From NCBI RefSeq assembly GCF_009711055.1, contig NZ_WMJY01000008.1, forward strand, positions 1 through 64,000: a stretch of 64,000 nt of DNA, read 5' to 3'. Shown here one piece after another: positions 25,301-34,616 of the stretch. The first letter of the stretch is position 1; each line of letters starts with the position of its first letter. Origin of the DNA: Myroides pelagicus. GTDB lineage: Bacteria > Bacteroidota > Bacteroidia > Flavobacteriales > Flavobacteriaceae. The notes under the pieces were generated by a model that saw only the letters and a program-made list of their open reading frames with translations, searched no databases and was not told the DNA's origin. Both the position numbers and the translations under genes were made by a program.

Positions 25301-28051
25301 TTAAAAATTATAAGTTAATTCCATTCCGAAATACGGATTAGTAGAACTTGGTCTTTCTACTTTTTTATTGTTAAAATAATAGGGCTGATAATAGTCAAAC
25401 AACTTGTTGACAAATAAAGAAACCCCCAAACTCTTAAATATCTTTTTGGTTACCTTTAGATTAACCTGAACATCAAAAGGTAATCGCTCTTCCATATTAT
25501 CAGTGACAGATACAGGTCGTATTAACCACTGTTTGTAGGTATCAGTACGATCCATATCCGTATAATCATGGATCACTCCATCTAAACCAAAATAAGCTAT
25601 AGGAGCATCGTGCTTGAATGCTCTATACTCGCGTAAAAACCATGTTCCCTGTACCGAAGCCGAGATATTCATATCAATACTAGACAAATACGTATCCACT
25701 ACAAGATTATAATTCATTCCAGACTTTTCGAACCCTGTATCATTGTTATAAATTCCAATATACTCATATCCTTTACCAGCAAGAGAAACATTAGGCTTTT
25801 CTTGTATAGGTTGACTATTTTTATAGGTTGTCCTAAACCACGCTCCCATAAAAGTAAATCTGGTTTGCAATGCTTTAATACGGGGAGAGTAATAACCAAA
25901 CTCTATTCCTCGCTTATAAGTTTCACTACCGTTGTTTTGTTGACTTCTACTCATCAGTACTGCCTTATCTTCATATGGCAGCTCAGCTAACACAGGAGGA
26001 GCTGTCATATTTGCTATATCTAATCCTGAAGTATCATACAGCTTATAAACATAGGAGTTATAATTACTTACTGATCGAAAACCAGAAGGCATCTGTTCAT
26101 CAAAATAGGTCACAAACAGGCTATGCCCTTTATACCCTAGATCTAAACGAATTTCTTTCTTCACGTTCTTAGCTGCCAAAAGTTTCTTATTGGTAATATC
26201 TACGACATACGTCATATAGTTAACTCGTCTAACATCTGGATTGATATGTCCAAAATTGAGCTGAGTAAAATCTAAATACTGTAAATTAGGGTAAAGCATT
26301 CCTAAAGTTGGTTGCTTGTACAGCTCTCCATAACCTAAGGTCACCCCACTTATCAGTTCTCCATTTCCAATAATTACTTTAGGAAAATTCCACTGTAGAT
26401 TAACTCGAGGTTCAGCATATATCTTATTGGCAATGCTATATTCTTGAGAAACATCCAACATCTTCGATAAACGCATACCTGCATATAAGGATAGTTTATG
26501 CTTTTGTATAGCATATTCCATGCGATCACCAAGGAATAATGCTAATGTCTGATGTGCTGGAATATCATTAAATGATCTAGGCCGAGTAGTCATATTATCC
26601 GATGGTGGTTGAGCTACATCATATATTTGTCCTTTCCCATTATTCTTAGAATAGCGGTAATCTACACCAAACTCAATATTGTGCTTAATACTTGCCGTAG
26701 TAAAATCTCCCTCGCCTTTTAATTGAGCTTGAATATCCAGTGGACGTCCTTCTGTACGAAAATTAGACACAAAGGTAGTCTTTGGGTAATAGCCGTCATT
26801 AACACCTGTTTCTGTAGCTACAGAAATTGAAGTAGGCCCACTAAACTGTACGAGTTTACGCTGTTTTAAGTTCTCTACTGCTTGTCTAATATTCGTTTGT
26901 AAACTAAGTTTATCAATAAACGAATTTCCAAAGAAACGCTGCTCTAATTTATTGGTAAGGTAAAAGACATGTTTTTGATTTTTGTATCTATCAATTTTTT
27001 CATACCCTACATCTGGATCTACTACATTCTTATCAATACTAGCTTTATAATCTAAATTCGTTTGCCAACTCAAATCGCTTAAGCCGACGGAATAGATTTT
27101 TTTCGAACGAATAGAAACTCCATAACGATTATATAATTGAGTTATATCACGAGGATCACTTTTCGCATTTAAATAGTCCACATTCACATTAATATCCCAA
27201 GTTGCTGAAACTGCAAAACCTCTACTTAAATAAAACAGCTTACTAAAGCCATCTGTCTTGAGACGTGCTTCAAGCGATTTAAATCCTGATTTACGAGTAA
27301 TCTTCACAAGTCCAGAAGTCAAGTCTCCATAAGCTGCAGATGGTATTCCTCTAACAATCTCAACACTTTCAATATCGTTAGTTGCTATAGTACGCATATC
27401 CACCCCAATATTAGTCGTATTATGCGTCGGTCCATTTCTATCCACCGACACTTGAAAATCGGCATTTGTATTCAATATAGCTCCATCAATCATAAACTGT
27501 GTCCCTAATGAACCAGTATTATATTGCCCTCCACCTTTTCCAAACTCGCGAATAAGCACTCTGTTCGTAGACGTTAAATTCGGTTCCGATGCTTTACCTC
27601 CTGGAAGTAACTCCATTAAATCAGAAAAACTAGAAGGTTGAAGATGAGCCATTGCTTTTCTATTGATAATAGAACTACTGCTCAATCCTTTGCCTTCTTT
27701 AGCAGTTACCACAATATCTTGCAATGCTGTAGTTACCGGAATAAGCTCTAGTTTATAGATTGCTTTATTGTTAACTGTAAATTGCTTTTGCTCAACTCCA
27801 TACCCCAAATGACTGGTGATTACCGTGAAAATATTCTCTACTTTCCCAAACTTAGCACTCCCTTTATTGTCCGTCAAATCTGTGTATGTGTATTCTCCTG
27901 AAATAACTTGTACATATACATCGCTAATAGGCTTACCTAAGGGATCAATAATCAAAAGTGTATTTTTCTTATTCTGTGCCTTTACACTTATCACACTAAA
28001 CAAAAGAATAAAAAAAGTTAGTAAAGATAGTTTCGATATCGTGTTAAACAT
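25301..28051 (-). CDS. TonB-dependent outer-membrane receptor
   Basis: With the ATG at 28051 the product is 916 residues, starting MFNTISKLSLL; a TTG six codons upstream is possible but weaker. It has a signal peptide (cut near VKAQ), a carboxypeptidase-regulatory-like domain (about 30-110) and a plug domain. The plug holds GSLGTQFMIDGAILNTNAD and IESVEIVRGIPSAAYGDLTSGLVKI. The beta-barrel ends in GMELTYNF with a terminal Phe. It takes up a ligand with TonB energy. The receptor lacks a SusD partner; instead DUF4876, DUF6850 and a diheme peroxidase follow. A dyad upstream suggests metal regulation. Confidence 0.93.
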   Translation of the reverse strand: MFNTISKLSLLTFFILLFSVISVKAQNKKNTLLIIDPLGKPISDVYVQVISGEYTYTDLTDNKGSAKFGKVENIFTVITSHLGYGVEQKQFTVNNKAIYKLELIPVTTALQDIVVTAKEGKGLSSSSIINRKAMAHLQPSSFSDLMELLPGGKASEPNLTSTNRVLIREFGKGGGQYNTGSLGTQFMIDGAILNTNADFQVSVDRNGPTHNTTNIGVDMRTIATNDIESVEIVRGIPSAAYGDLTSGLVKITRKSGFKSLEARLKTDGFSKLFYLSRGFAVSATWDINVNVDYLNAKSDPRDITQLYNRYGVSIRSKKIYSVGLSDLSWQTNLDYKASIDKNVVDPDVGYEKIDRYKNQKHVFYLTNKLEQRFFGNSFIDKLSLQTNIRQAVENLKQRKLVQFSGPTSISVATETGVNDGYYPKTTFVSNFRTEGRPLDIQAQLKGEGDFTTASIKHNIEFGVDYRYSKNNGKGQIYDVAQPPSDNMTTRPRSFNDIPAHQTLALFLGDRMEYAIQKHKLSLYAGMRLSKMLDVSQEYSIANKIYAEPRVNLQWNFPKVIIGNGELISGVTLGYGELYKQPTLGMLYPNLQYLDFTQLNFGHINPDVRRVNYMTYVVDITNKKLLAAKNVKKEIRLDLGYKGHSLFVTYFDEQMPSGFRSVSNYNSYVYKLYDTSGLDIANMTAPPVLAELPYEDKAVLMSRSQQNNGSETYKRGIEFGYYSPRIKALQTRFTFMGAWFRTTYKNSQPIQEKPNVSLAGKGYEYIGIYNNDTGFEKSGMNYNLVVDTYLSSIDMNISASVQGTWFLREYRAFKHDAPIAYFGLDGVIHDYTDMDRTDTYKQWLIRPVSVTDNMEERLPFDVQVNLKVTKKIFKSLGVSLFVNKLFDYYQPYYFNNKKVERPSSTNPYFGMELTYNF

Positions 28052-28073
28052 GATGCCATTTTTTTTCAAAGTG

Positions 28074-28106
28074 CAAATGTATACAATATTATTTTATTTA
28101 GACTAA
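28074..28106 (-). promoter_or_regulatory. Candidate promoter and operator of the TonB receptor locus
   Basis: On the minus strand TACATTTG (28074-28081) fits the TAnnTTTG -7 box, about 23 bp before the ATG. A perfect dyad, TTAG-A-CTAA (28098-28106), lies where the -33 element would be, the position of a repressor site. The dyad looks like sites used by Fur- or DtxR/MntR-type metal regulators, but this is inference from its shape only. Confidence 0.4.
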
Positions 28107-28307
28107 TTTTACACAATACGCAATACATACTGTAGTACACTCCATAAATCAATTCACAAGCAAGTTTATTAAAAAATATAATATAGATTAAGTTTAAATA
28201 AACTAACAGATGATATCACAAGCTTTCTTATAAAATTTGTATAAAAAGAAAAAAATAACTTTTTAACCATTAAACTAAAAACTTTCTATTTTTAATTATA
28301 TTTGAAT

Positions 28308-28844
28308 ATGAAAACATACATAACACTTCTTAGAGGAATTAATGTCAGTGGTAAAAACATCATAAAAATAGAAGCGTTAAAATCGTTGTGTACTACTCTA
28401 GGGCTACAGAATATAAAGACCTATATACAAAGTGGTAATATTGTATATCAAACTACGACACAAGATCCTCATGCCTTGTCTCTAAAAATACACCAAACAA
28501 TACGAGATAACTTTGGGCTAAACATCTCAATACTAACCATGTCAAGCGAACAATTCGAGGACATCGTCAACCAAAACCCCTATAATACGACAGATGAACT
28601 GTCAAAACTATATATCTCTTTCATTAATAGTCCACCTCAACTAAATCACTTAGATTCTCTTAATGAAAAGAAAGCCGACACAGAGCTTATTCACATTACA
28701 ACCTCTGCCGTATACCTAGTCGCAGCGATTGGTTATGGAAAAACAAAAATCACTAATACGCTTATAGAAAACAAACTAAAAGTAACTGCTACCACACGTA
28801 ACTACAAAACTTGTTTAAAACTAATTGAGTTAAGTAAAACCTAA
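28308..28844 (+). CDS. DUF1697 family protein
   Basis: From the ATG at 28308 the product is 178 residues. The family block YITLLRGINVSGKNIIKIEAL (residues 3-23) and the following YIQSGNIVY strand are diagnostic of DUF1697. So are YGKTKITNTLIENKL and TTRNYKTCLKLIEL near the end. Function is unknown; it is cytoplasmic. A TATATTTG box at 28297-28304 lies only 3 bp before the ATG. If it is the real -7 element the mRNA would have almost no leader. Confidence 0.9.
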   Translation: MKTYITLLRGINVSGKNIIKIEALKSLCTTLGLQNIKTYIQSGNIVYQTTTQDPHALSLKIHQTIRDNFGLNISILTMSSEQFEDIVNQNPYNTTDELSKLYISFINSPPQLNHLDSLNEKKADTELIHITTSAVYLVAAIGYGKTKITNTLIENKLKVTATTRNYKTCLKLIELSKT

Positions 28845-28917
28845 ACATAGCTGTCTAACGAACAATTATGTCTGTCCTTGTCTAAGCCAATAATACCACA
28901 TAAGTTTGTCAAAAAAG

Positions 28918-29376
28918 ATGAAACTAAAAGATAACATTACTGCTTTTCATCACTATGCTATCAAAGCACAAGCATATAGTGAAACTATCCTCTTCTATGA
29001 GCAATTAGGTTTTGTACAAGTACATACATGGTCATTACCAGACTTTAATTTAAAACAAGCTACTATGTTGTTTCAACCCAAGTTAAATATGTACTTAGAA
29101 GTATTTGATAAAGATGCTGATATTCCTACACAAGGACGTAAAAGAACAAGTAATGACGAGTATATCGAAAATGCCTTACTTCACATCTGTTTTACGGTAA
29201 AAGATGCAGCACTGGCTAGAACAGAAGCTCTAAAGATAGGTGCAAGAGATTTAAGTCATGGCACTTTTGACATCACACTATCAGACAATAATAAAGACGT
29301 AGCTGTAACTAATAGCCTTGTCTATAGCCCTAATGGAGAAGTAATCGAATTCTTAGAAGAAGTCTGCTTTCTATAA
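28918..29376 (+). CDS. VOC (glyoxalase/bleomycin-resistance fold) protein
   Basis: The ATG at 28918 gives 152 residues. The vicinal-oxygen-chelate fold is recognised from FHHYAIKAQAYSETILFYEQLGFVQVHTWSLP at the start. The second half has ALLHICFTVKDAALARTEAL and the ending SPNGEVIEFLEEV, which carries a metal-ligand Glu. His12/13, His in ALLHICF and the final Glu could bind a divalent metal. Substrate is unknown. Its stop codon overlaps that of the convergent HxlR gene by 6 bp. A TTG four codons upstream is the alternative start. Confidence 0.85.
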   Translation: MKLKDNITAFHHYAIKAQAYSETILFYEQLGFVQVHTWSLPDFNLKQATMLFQPKLNMYLEVFDKDADIPTQGRKRTSNDEYIENALLHICFTVKDAALARTEALKIGARDLSHGTFDITLSDNNKDVAVTNSLVYSPNGEVIEFLEEVCFL

Positions 29377-29697
29377 ATCACCTAATGACTGAAAAGATTT
29401 TATTATCGTAATAAAGTCTTTTCCCTTTGATGTTAACCAATAAACGGAAGCTGTTTTATCCTTCTCTTTTCTAATCAAATTGTCTTTTTGCAATTCGCTT
29501 AACTGCTTAGTAAGAATGCGCTCTGACAGATTAGGCAGTACTTCGATAAACTCATGATAACGCAATTCTCTCTCAATCAAGGCAAACAGTATAGACATCT
29601 TCCATCGGCCACTTATTTGCATTAAGACGCGATGAGCTGCACAATACTCTTTTAGCGTATTCTCGTTACTAAAGTTAGTAGAAGTCTCCTTTCTCAT
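29371..29697 (-). CDS. HxlR family transcriptional regulator
   Basis: The 108-residue winged-helix protein has ISGRWKMSILFALIERELRYHEFIEVLPNLSERILTKQLSELQKDNLI, the HxlR/MarR-like core. A single Cys near residue 19 (EYCAAHRVL) is the position at which YodB/HypR-like members sense quinones or oxidants. It is 11 bp downstream of the radical SAM gene and overlaps the convergent VOC gene tail to tail, so it could regulate one or both. Confidence 0.9.
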   Translation of the reverse strand: MRKETSTNFSNENTLKEYCAAHRVLMQISGRWKMSILFALIERELRYHEFIEVLPNLSERILTKQLSELQKDNLIRKEKDKTASVYWLTSKGKDFITIIKSFQSLGDL

Positions 29698-29708
29698 AAT
29701 AGATCAAC

Positions 29709-31907
29709 TTATAAGACTAATAATGCCATTTCTTTTAATGCCAATGCAGGTTTAGAATACCAGAAAGGCTCGAAGTCTTCGTTGGTAAATTCCTCAAAAC
29801 TTTTCTTCATCTCTTGATAAGTCATTGTTTGTGACGCTTTCTCTTTTAATGTTTCAACGAAGTGTACAAACCAATCTCCCACTACTCTATCCACATCTAC
29901 AGCAATAGTTTCTTTCTTGGTATAAAACACCAACTGAGCCATCTCAAACACTCTGTTCTTTTTCTTCTTTTCGAAGTATTCGATATAAGGGAAGGTTCCC
30001 AACCATACAACCTTTTGATTAGGCTTACACACTGTCAAAGGTTCGTTGTTTAAACAGCTAAATATATAATCTGACGCTATACTCGTACGGGGTACTTTAA
30101 AATCAAACCATTCGTTCAACGGCCAGTCAAAGCACATACCATGCATATAGTTAAACAGTGATTTTTTCAATCCAAAGGAAAACTTGTCGTGTATCGCACC
30201 ATTCATCTCTACGTGAGGCACATCGTTATTTGCAAATGTTCCCATCTCAGCATTTATTCGTTCTACTTTATACTCTTCAGGATTAATCCCTACAGGTGAA
30301 TGAGCTGTCATCGCGAACTGATGCCAGAAACCCGACTGCATAACCCCAGCCTCAAAAAGCTGACGTACCATCTCTAAACTGTCTATTGTTTCTTGTGCTG
30401 TTTGTGTTGGGAAGCCATACATCAAGTAAGCATGTACTAAAATACCGGCCTCTGTAAAGTTTCTATTCACACGAGCCACTTGCTCTACTGTTACCCCTTT
30501 GTCAATTAGTTTAAGTAAACGATCTGACGCCACTTCTAGTCCTCCTGATACAGCTATACATCCAGATGCTTTTAGTAGTAAACACAAATCTTTAGTAAAA
30601 CTCTTCTCAAAGCGAATATTCGTCCACCACGATACTGTTAGTTTACGTCTGATAATCTCTAAGGCTAATTCTCGCATTAATGCTGGTGGTGCAGCCTCAT
30701 CTACAAAGTGAAACCCTGTCTCTCCTGTCTGTTCTATTAGCGTTTGCATACGATCGACAATCTGCTTAGCCGCTATTGGTTCATACACTTTGATATAATC
30801 TAAACTAATATCACAGAACGTACACTTACCCCAATAGCATCCATGAGCCATGGTCAGTTTATTCCATCGGCCATCACTCCACATACGATGCATTGGATTC
30901 ACTACTTCTATCACGGAGATATATTCTGTTAGTAGTAGATCAGAGTAATCGGGTGTACCAACTTCAGCCTGTTTATAGTCACGCTTTAGAGGATTATTAA
31001 CATAGACTACCTCTCCCTCTTTAACAATCAGTGTACGTTTTAATTCCTCTTGTGTAATCTTACCTTCTACATATAGAATCAAGTTTTCCAGTGGAGCTTC
31101 CCCATCATCTAAGGTAATGAAGTCAAAGAATTCAAATACTCGTACATCTTTTAACGAACGTAACTCTGTATTTGGGAATCCTCCACCCATCGTTATCTTG
31201 ATATGAGGATACTCACTTTTGATGTACTGAGCACATCTAAAGCTACTATATAGATTACCTGGAAAAGGTACTGAAAAACCAATAATCTTAGGATTAGTCT
31301 TATCTATTAGCTGTTGAAGTAACGCTATCGTAATCTCATCGATATAGGTCAATGGCTGTTGAAGTACCTCATACATCTCATCGAATGTATGTGCCGAACG
31401 TCCTAAACGCTCTGCGTATCTACTAAACCCAAAGTTAGTATCTACCGTCTCTACGATCAAGTCTGACAAATCTTCTAAGTACAAGGTAGATAGATGTTTT
31501 GCCTTATCCTGAATACCCATTGTCCCGAATGCCCACTCTAACTCTTCTAATTGCTCAAAGCGAGATGCTCTTGGCAAATAATCTTCTTGTACAATAGCAT
31601 GTGCTAACGTAGGATTCTTTCCTTGCAAGAAAGCGATTACTGCATCTATCGTAGCGATATAGTCTTCTTCTAAAGCTAAGATACGGTGAACATTAGGAGA
31701 TACCTCTTCTATGTGTTCATGCACATAGTCAAACAAATCTACTAACCCTTGTTTACTAAACAATTGTAATATAACCTCTATCCCTAAGTCCGCCTGATAA
31801 CTATCTATATTTAGAGTATTCAAGAACCCTTTAATATATGCCGTAGCCGGATAAGGTGTGTTTAACTGTGTAAACGGTGGAGTTATAAATGCTATTGTTG
31901 TATTCAC
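29709..31907 (-). CDS. B12-binding-type radical SAM protein
   Basis: The 732-residue protein has an N-terminal region (1-190), a B12-binding-like Rossmann segment (about 195-285: KIIGFSVPFPGN, ITMGGGFPNTELR, FDFITLDDGE) and a radical SAM domain. The cluster motif is C357-x4-C362-x2-C365 (HGCYWGKCTFCD), with four residues between the first two Cys where CxxxCxxC has three. GGLEVASDRLLKLIDKG (SAM-binding region) and YLMYGFPTQT follow. The reaction is unknown; relatives perform methylations and ring rearrangements. The cobalamin adenosyltransferase gene elsewhere in the window agrees with B12 use. Confidence 0.85.
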   Translation of the reverse strand: MNTTIAFITPPFTQLNTPYPATAYIKGFLNTLNIDSYQADLGIEVILQLFSKQGLVDLFDYVHEHIEEVSPNVHRILALEEDYIATIDAVIAFLQGKNPTLAHAIVQEDYLPRASRFEQLEELEWAFGTMGIQDKAKHLSTLYLEDLSDLIVETVDTNFGFSRYAERLGRSAHTFDEMYEVLQQPLTYIDEITIALLQQLIDKTNPKIIGFSVPFPGNLYSSFRCAQYIKSEYPHIKITMGGGFPNTELRSLKDVRVFEFFDFITLDDGEAPLENLILYVEGKITQEELKRTLIVKEGEVVYVNNPLKRDYKQAEVGTPDYSDLLLTEYISVIEVVNPMHRMWSDGRWNKLTMAHGCYWGKCTFCDISLDYIKVYEPIAAKQIVDRMQTLIEQTGETGFHFVDEAAPPALMRELALEIIRRKLTVSWWTNIRFEKSFTKDLCLLLKASGCIAVSGGLEVASDRLLKLIDKGVTVEQVARVNRNFTEAGILVHAYLMYGFPTQTAQETIDSLEMVRQLFEAGVMQSGFWHQFAMTAHSPVGINPEEYKVERINAEMGTFANNDVPHVEMNGAIHDKFSFGLKKSLFNYMHGMCFDWPLNEWFDFKVPRTSIASDYIFSCLNNEPLTVCKPNQKVVWLGTFPYIEYFEKKKKNRVFEMAQLVFYTKKETIAVDVDRVVGDWFVHFVETLKEKASQTMTYQEMKKSFEEFTNEDFEPFWYSKPALALKEMALLVL

Positions 31908-32122
31908 TGTATCTAATTTTGGAGTGCAAAGATACTACTATTCAATGGAGTAAAAAACTGTATCTGTTATACAAGCAACACTATTTAATTGCAAATTAAC
32001 ACTCAAAAAATCAGCACATTAATAATAAAAGTAATTTTACTATTCAGTTATTCTACTTATAAATAAAATCACACGATAATTTATTTCTATAACTACTATC
32101 TCTATCACATCTATCATATTCC

Positions 32123-32130
32123 TATCTTTG
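32123..32130 (+). promoter_or_regulatory. Candidate -7 box of the araC-type gene
   Basis: TATCTTTG matches TAnnTTTG and lies 17 bp before the start codon. No TTG is seen at the -33 position. Confidence 0.4.
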
Positions 32131-32147
32131 TACAAAATATTAGAGAT

Positions 32148-33038
32148 ATGGAGAACAACAGCATTCCCATTTACAACATTTGTAACTTACTCGACAATAA
32201 CAACATATCACAAGATTGTGTTGTATATCGATTAGAAGAGTATATTTCTAATAGACCTACCATGGTGTCTTCTCCGCATAGACATGCCTTCTACCAAATA
32301 TTATTTGTATCAAAAGGAAAAGGAATTCACTCTATTGACTTTGAGAAATTCTCTATCGAAGAGAAATGCCTATTCTACCTAAATCCATCACAAGTGCACA
32401 AATGGGAATTCGAACCAGGTACTGAAGGTTTCTTGATAAACTTTAATGACAATTTCTTACGCACCTTTTTAGTAAACCCAAATTACCTAAGTGAGTTTAC
32501 TTTTTTCGGAGGCAATGCACACTATTCCAAGTTCTCTTGTGAGAAGTGCTATGAAACTTTACAAAGTAAATTTGAAAAGATATACTACGCTTACTTAGAG
32601 AACCAGCCTTTACAAAAGGATTATATGAAAGTACTCATGCTTGAGTTGTTTCTAGAAACACAATTATTTCTGGTCAAAAAAGTCTTTGATCACGAAGAGC
32701 ACAACGAAACAAATGGAGCACATGCGATAGTTAAAAATTTAGAAAAACTAATAGAAACTCACTTCATAGAAAAACGACTACCTAGTGAGTATGCAGAATT
32801 ACTATATATAACACCAAATCACCTCAACTCACAGTGTAAAAAAGTACTAGGTATAACAGTTGGAGAAGTGATACGCAATCGCGTTATTTTAGAATGTAAA
32901 CGCTTATTAGTTAATGCTGATTTATCTATTACAGAAATTTCGTATGCCTTGGACTTTAAAAATAATGCCTATTTCTCTAGGTTCTTCAAAAAATACACTG
33001 GATTGTCCCCTGAAGAATTCCGCAGAAAGAGTAAATAA
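32148..33038 (+). CDS. AraC family transcriptional regulator
   Basis: The 296-residue protein has an N-terminal cupin-like sensing domain (about 20-170, with the PHRHAFYQILFVSKGKG strand) and a C-terminal double helix-turn-helix (about 190-296). The second HTH contains SITEISYALDFKNNAYFSRFFKKYTGLSPEEFRRK, the AraC signature. It lies 124 bp upstream of the cytochrome operon on the same strand. That gap holds two identical direct repeats with 21-bp spacing, so it is the obvious activator of that operon. The effector is unknown. Confidence 0.93.
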   Translation: MENNSIPIYNICNLLDNNNISQDCVVYRLEEYISNRPTMVSSPHRHAFYQILFVSKGKGIHSIDFEKFSIEEKCLFYLNPSQVHKWEFEPGTEGFLINFNDNFLRTFLVNPNYLSEFTFFGGNAHYSKFSCEKCYETLQSKFEKIYYAYLENQPLQKDYMKVLMLELFLETQLFLVKKVFDHEEHNETNGAHAIVKNLEKLIETHFIEKRLPSEYAELLYITPNHLNSQCKKVLGITVGEVIRNRVILECKRLLVNADLSITEISYALDFKNNAYFSRFFKKYTGLSPEEFRRKSK

Positions 33039-33085
33039 TTGATTCTTTATATCAAAATCCCTATTTACAAACTACGTGGAATTGA

Positions 33086-33145
33086 TTAGTGTAAATATCA
33101 CCACGTTTAGTGTAATACTTTTCAGTAGCTAGCATTCTAACTTTG
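33086..33145 (+). promoter_or_regulatory. AraC-type direct-repeat operator and promoter of the cytochrome operon
   Basis: Two identical TTAGTGTAA repeats lie at 33086-33094 and 33107-33115, exactly 21 bp apart start to start, i.e. two helical turns on the same face. TAACTTTG (33138-33145) matches the -7 box and is 17 bp before the start codon. The second repeat ends 22 bp before it, so it overlaps the poor -33 region (no TTG). This is the arrangement expected for class II activation by an AraC protein. Confidence 0.6.
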
Positions 33146-33162
33146 CTGAAAAATAACACAAT

Positions 33163-34614
33163 ATGGATTTTCCTTTATTTCATTTAGACTGGTTGAACGA
33201 CCGTTTTCTTATCGCAATGATAGCGATTATACACGTTTTCATCAATCATGGTCTTGCAGTTGGTTTTATCCCATACATTACATTACTAGAGCAAAAAGGA
33301 GTAATGAGAGGTGGCCCTGACCAGGTCACTGACTTAGCTTGGGACAAAATGGTACAACGCATGATGATGGTTGGGTTCGTTATCACAACCACAATGGGGG
33401 CAATGACAGGAGTAGGAATATGGTTTTCTGCAGCATTAATTAGCCCAAACTCAATTGGTAGTTTAATCCGCGTATTTTACTGGGGATGGTTTACAGAATG
33501 GATTGTCTTCGTTTTAGAAGTAATCTTTATTATGATCTACTTCCTTACATGGAAAAACTCTAACAAATCACTACGTGCCAAACAACGTCATATCCGATTT
33601 GGATGGTTCTTATCAGCCTTCTCATGGCTAACGATGGCTATTATCGTAGCGATCCTTGGTTTTATGATGGATCCAGGAAACTGGATAGAAGAACACTCAT
33701 TTATTAATGGATTAACAAACCCTATATATCTACCTCAACTACTATTTAGAACGCCAACGGCTATGGTTATAGGAGGTGCATTCGGATTCTTGTTAATCAT
33801 GTTATTCACAAAAAAAGAGAGTCCTATTCGTCCAACTGCCATGAAAACAACAGCGATATGGACACTGTTGTGGTTACCTATGTCAATATTAGCAGCGATA
33901 CACTACTACAATGTGATACCGGAAGCCATGACAGCAAATATGAGTACTGCTGTAGGTACTATGGAATTTGAACTTTACTACGATATACTTAAGTATATCA
34001 TTTTAGTAGCGACAAGCTCGTTAGCTCTTCTAGCAATATGGGTGTTGTGGAAGCCTAAAAAGGTCAATCTAATTATGGTCATTATTCCATTTGTACTTTC
34101 TCTTGGATTCTTAGGTATATTTGAACGTGTACGTGAATTCATTCGAAAACCTTATGTCATTGGAGACTATATGTATTCTAACCTTATTCGCGAAGAAGAT
34201 TACCCTTTATTACAGCGCGACGGTATACTGAAACACGCAACCTATACTCGTATCACAGAAATCACAGACGAAAATAAACTTGAAGCAGGTAGAGATGTAT
34301 TTATGATCGCTTGTTCGAGATGTCATACTTCTCAAGGAATAAACTCCATAATCTACGTATTTGAAAAAATGTACGGCATTGGAAAACCGTTAGACATCAA
34401 CGGAATGAAAGCCTATATACCAAATATGCACAATGGTAGACCATATATGCCTCCATACCCAGGTAATGAAGAAGAGTTAGATGCACTAGCTCATTATATC
34501 TACTACTTACAACAGAGTGGTACCGCATTAGAAGGATCACAAAGTGCTGGATCACAATTAAATCCAACACACTCTGTTGAACATTTTATCGAACAAAAAT
34601 CTAAACAACAATAA
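33163..34614 (+). CDS. Polytopic membrane cytochrome, bd-subunit-I-like, with C-terminal haem c domain
   Basis: The 483-residue protein has about eight TM helices followed by a cytochrome c domain with CSRCH (384-388). Several blocks parallel cytochrome bd subunit I (CydA). The first helix carries His (H24, H29). A helix contains E112 and E119 (TEWIVFVLEVIFIMIYFLTW, compare CydA E99/E107). There is an ILGFMMDPGNW block like ANGWMQNPVG, an NPIYLPQLLF helix, and an FIRKPY motif like GRQPW. At the position of CydA H186 there is Arg (R196). I infer a bd-superfamily oxygen or nitric-oxide reductase-like subunit fed by c-type cytochromes. It overlaps nothing; the next gene starts 2 bp later. Confidence 0.65.
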   Translation: MDFPLFHLDWLNDRFLIAMIAIIHVFINHGLAVGFIPYITLLEQKGVMRGGPDQVTDLAWDKMVQRMMMVGFVITTTMGAMTGVGIWFSAALISPNSIGSLIRVFYWGWFTEWIVFVLEVIFIMIYFLTWKNSNKSLRAKQRHIRFGWFLSAFSWLTMAIIVAILGFMMDPGNWIEEHSFINGLTNPIYLPQLLFRTPTAMVIGGAFGFLLIMLFTKKESPIRPTAMKTTAIWTLLWLPMSILAAIHYYNVIPEAMTANMSTAVGTMEFELYYDILKYIILVATSSLALLAIWVLWKPKKVNLIMVIIPFVLSLGFLGIFERVREFIRKPYVIGDYMYSNLIREEDYPLLQRDGILKHATYTRITEITDENKLEAGRDVFMIACSRCHTSQGINSIIYVFEKMYGIGKPLDINGMKAYIPNMHNGRPYMPPYPGNEEELDALAHYIYYLQQSGTALEGSQSAGSQLNPTHSVEHFIEQKSKQQ

Positions 34615-34616
34615 TT

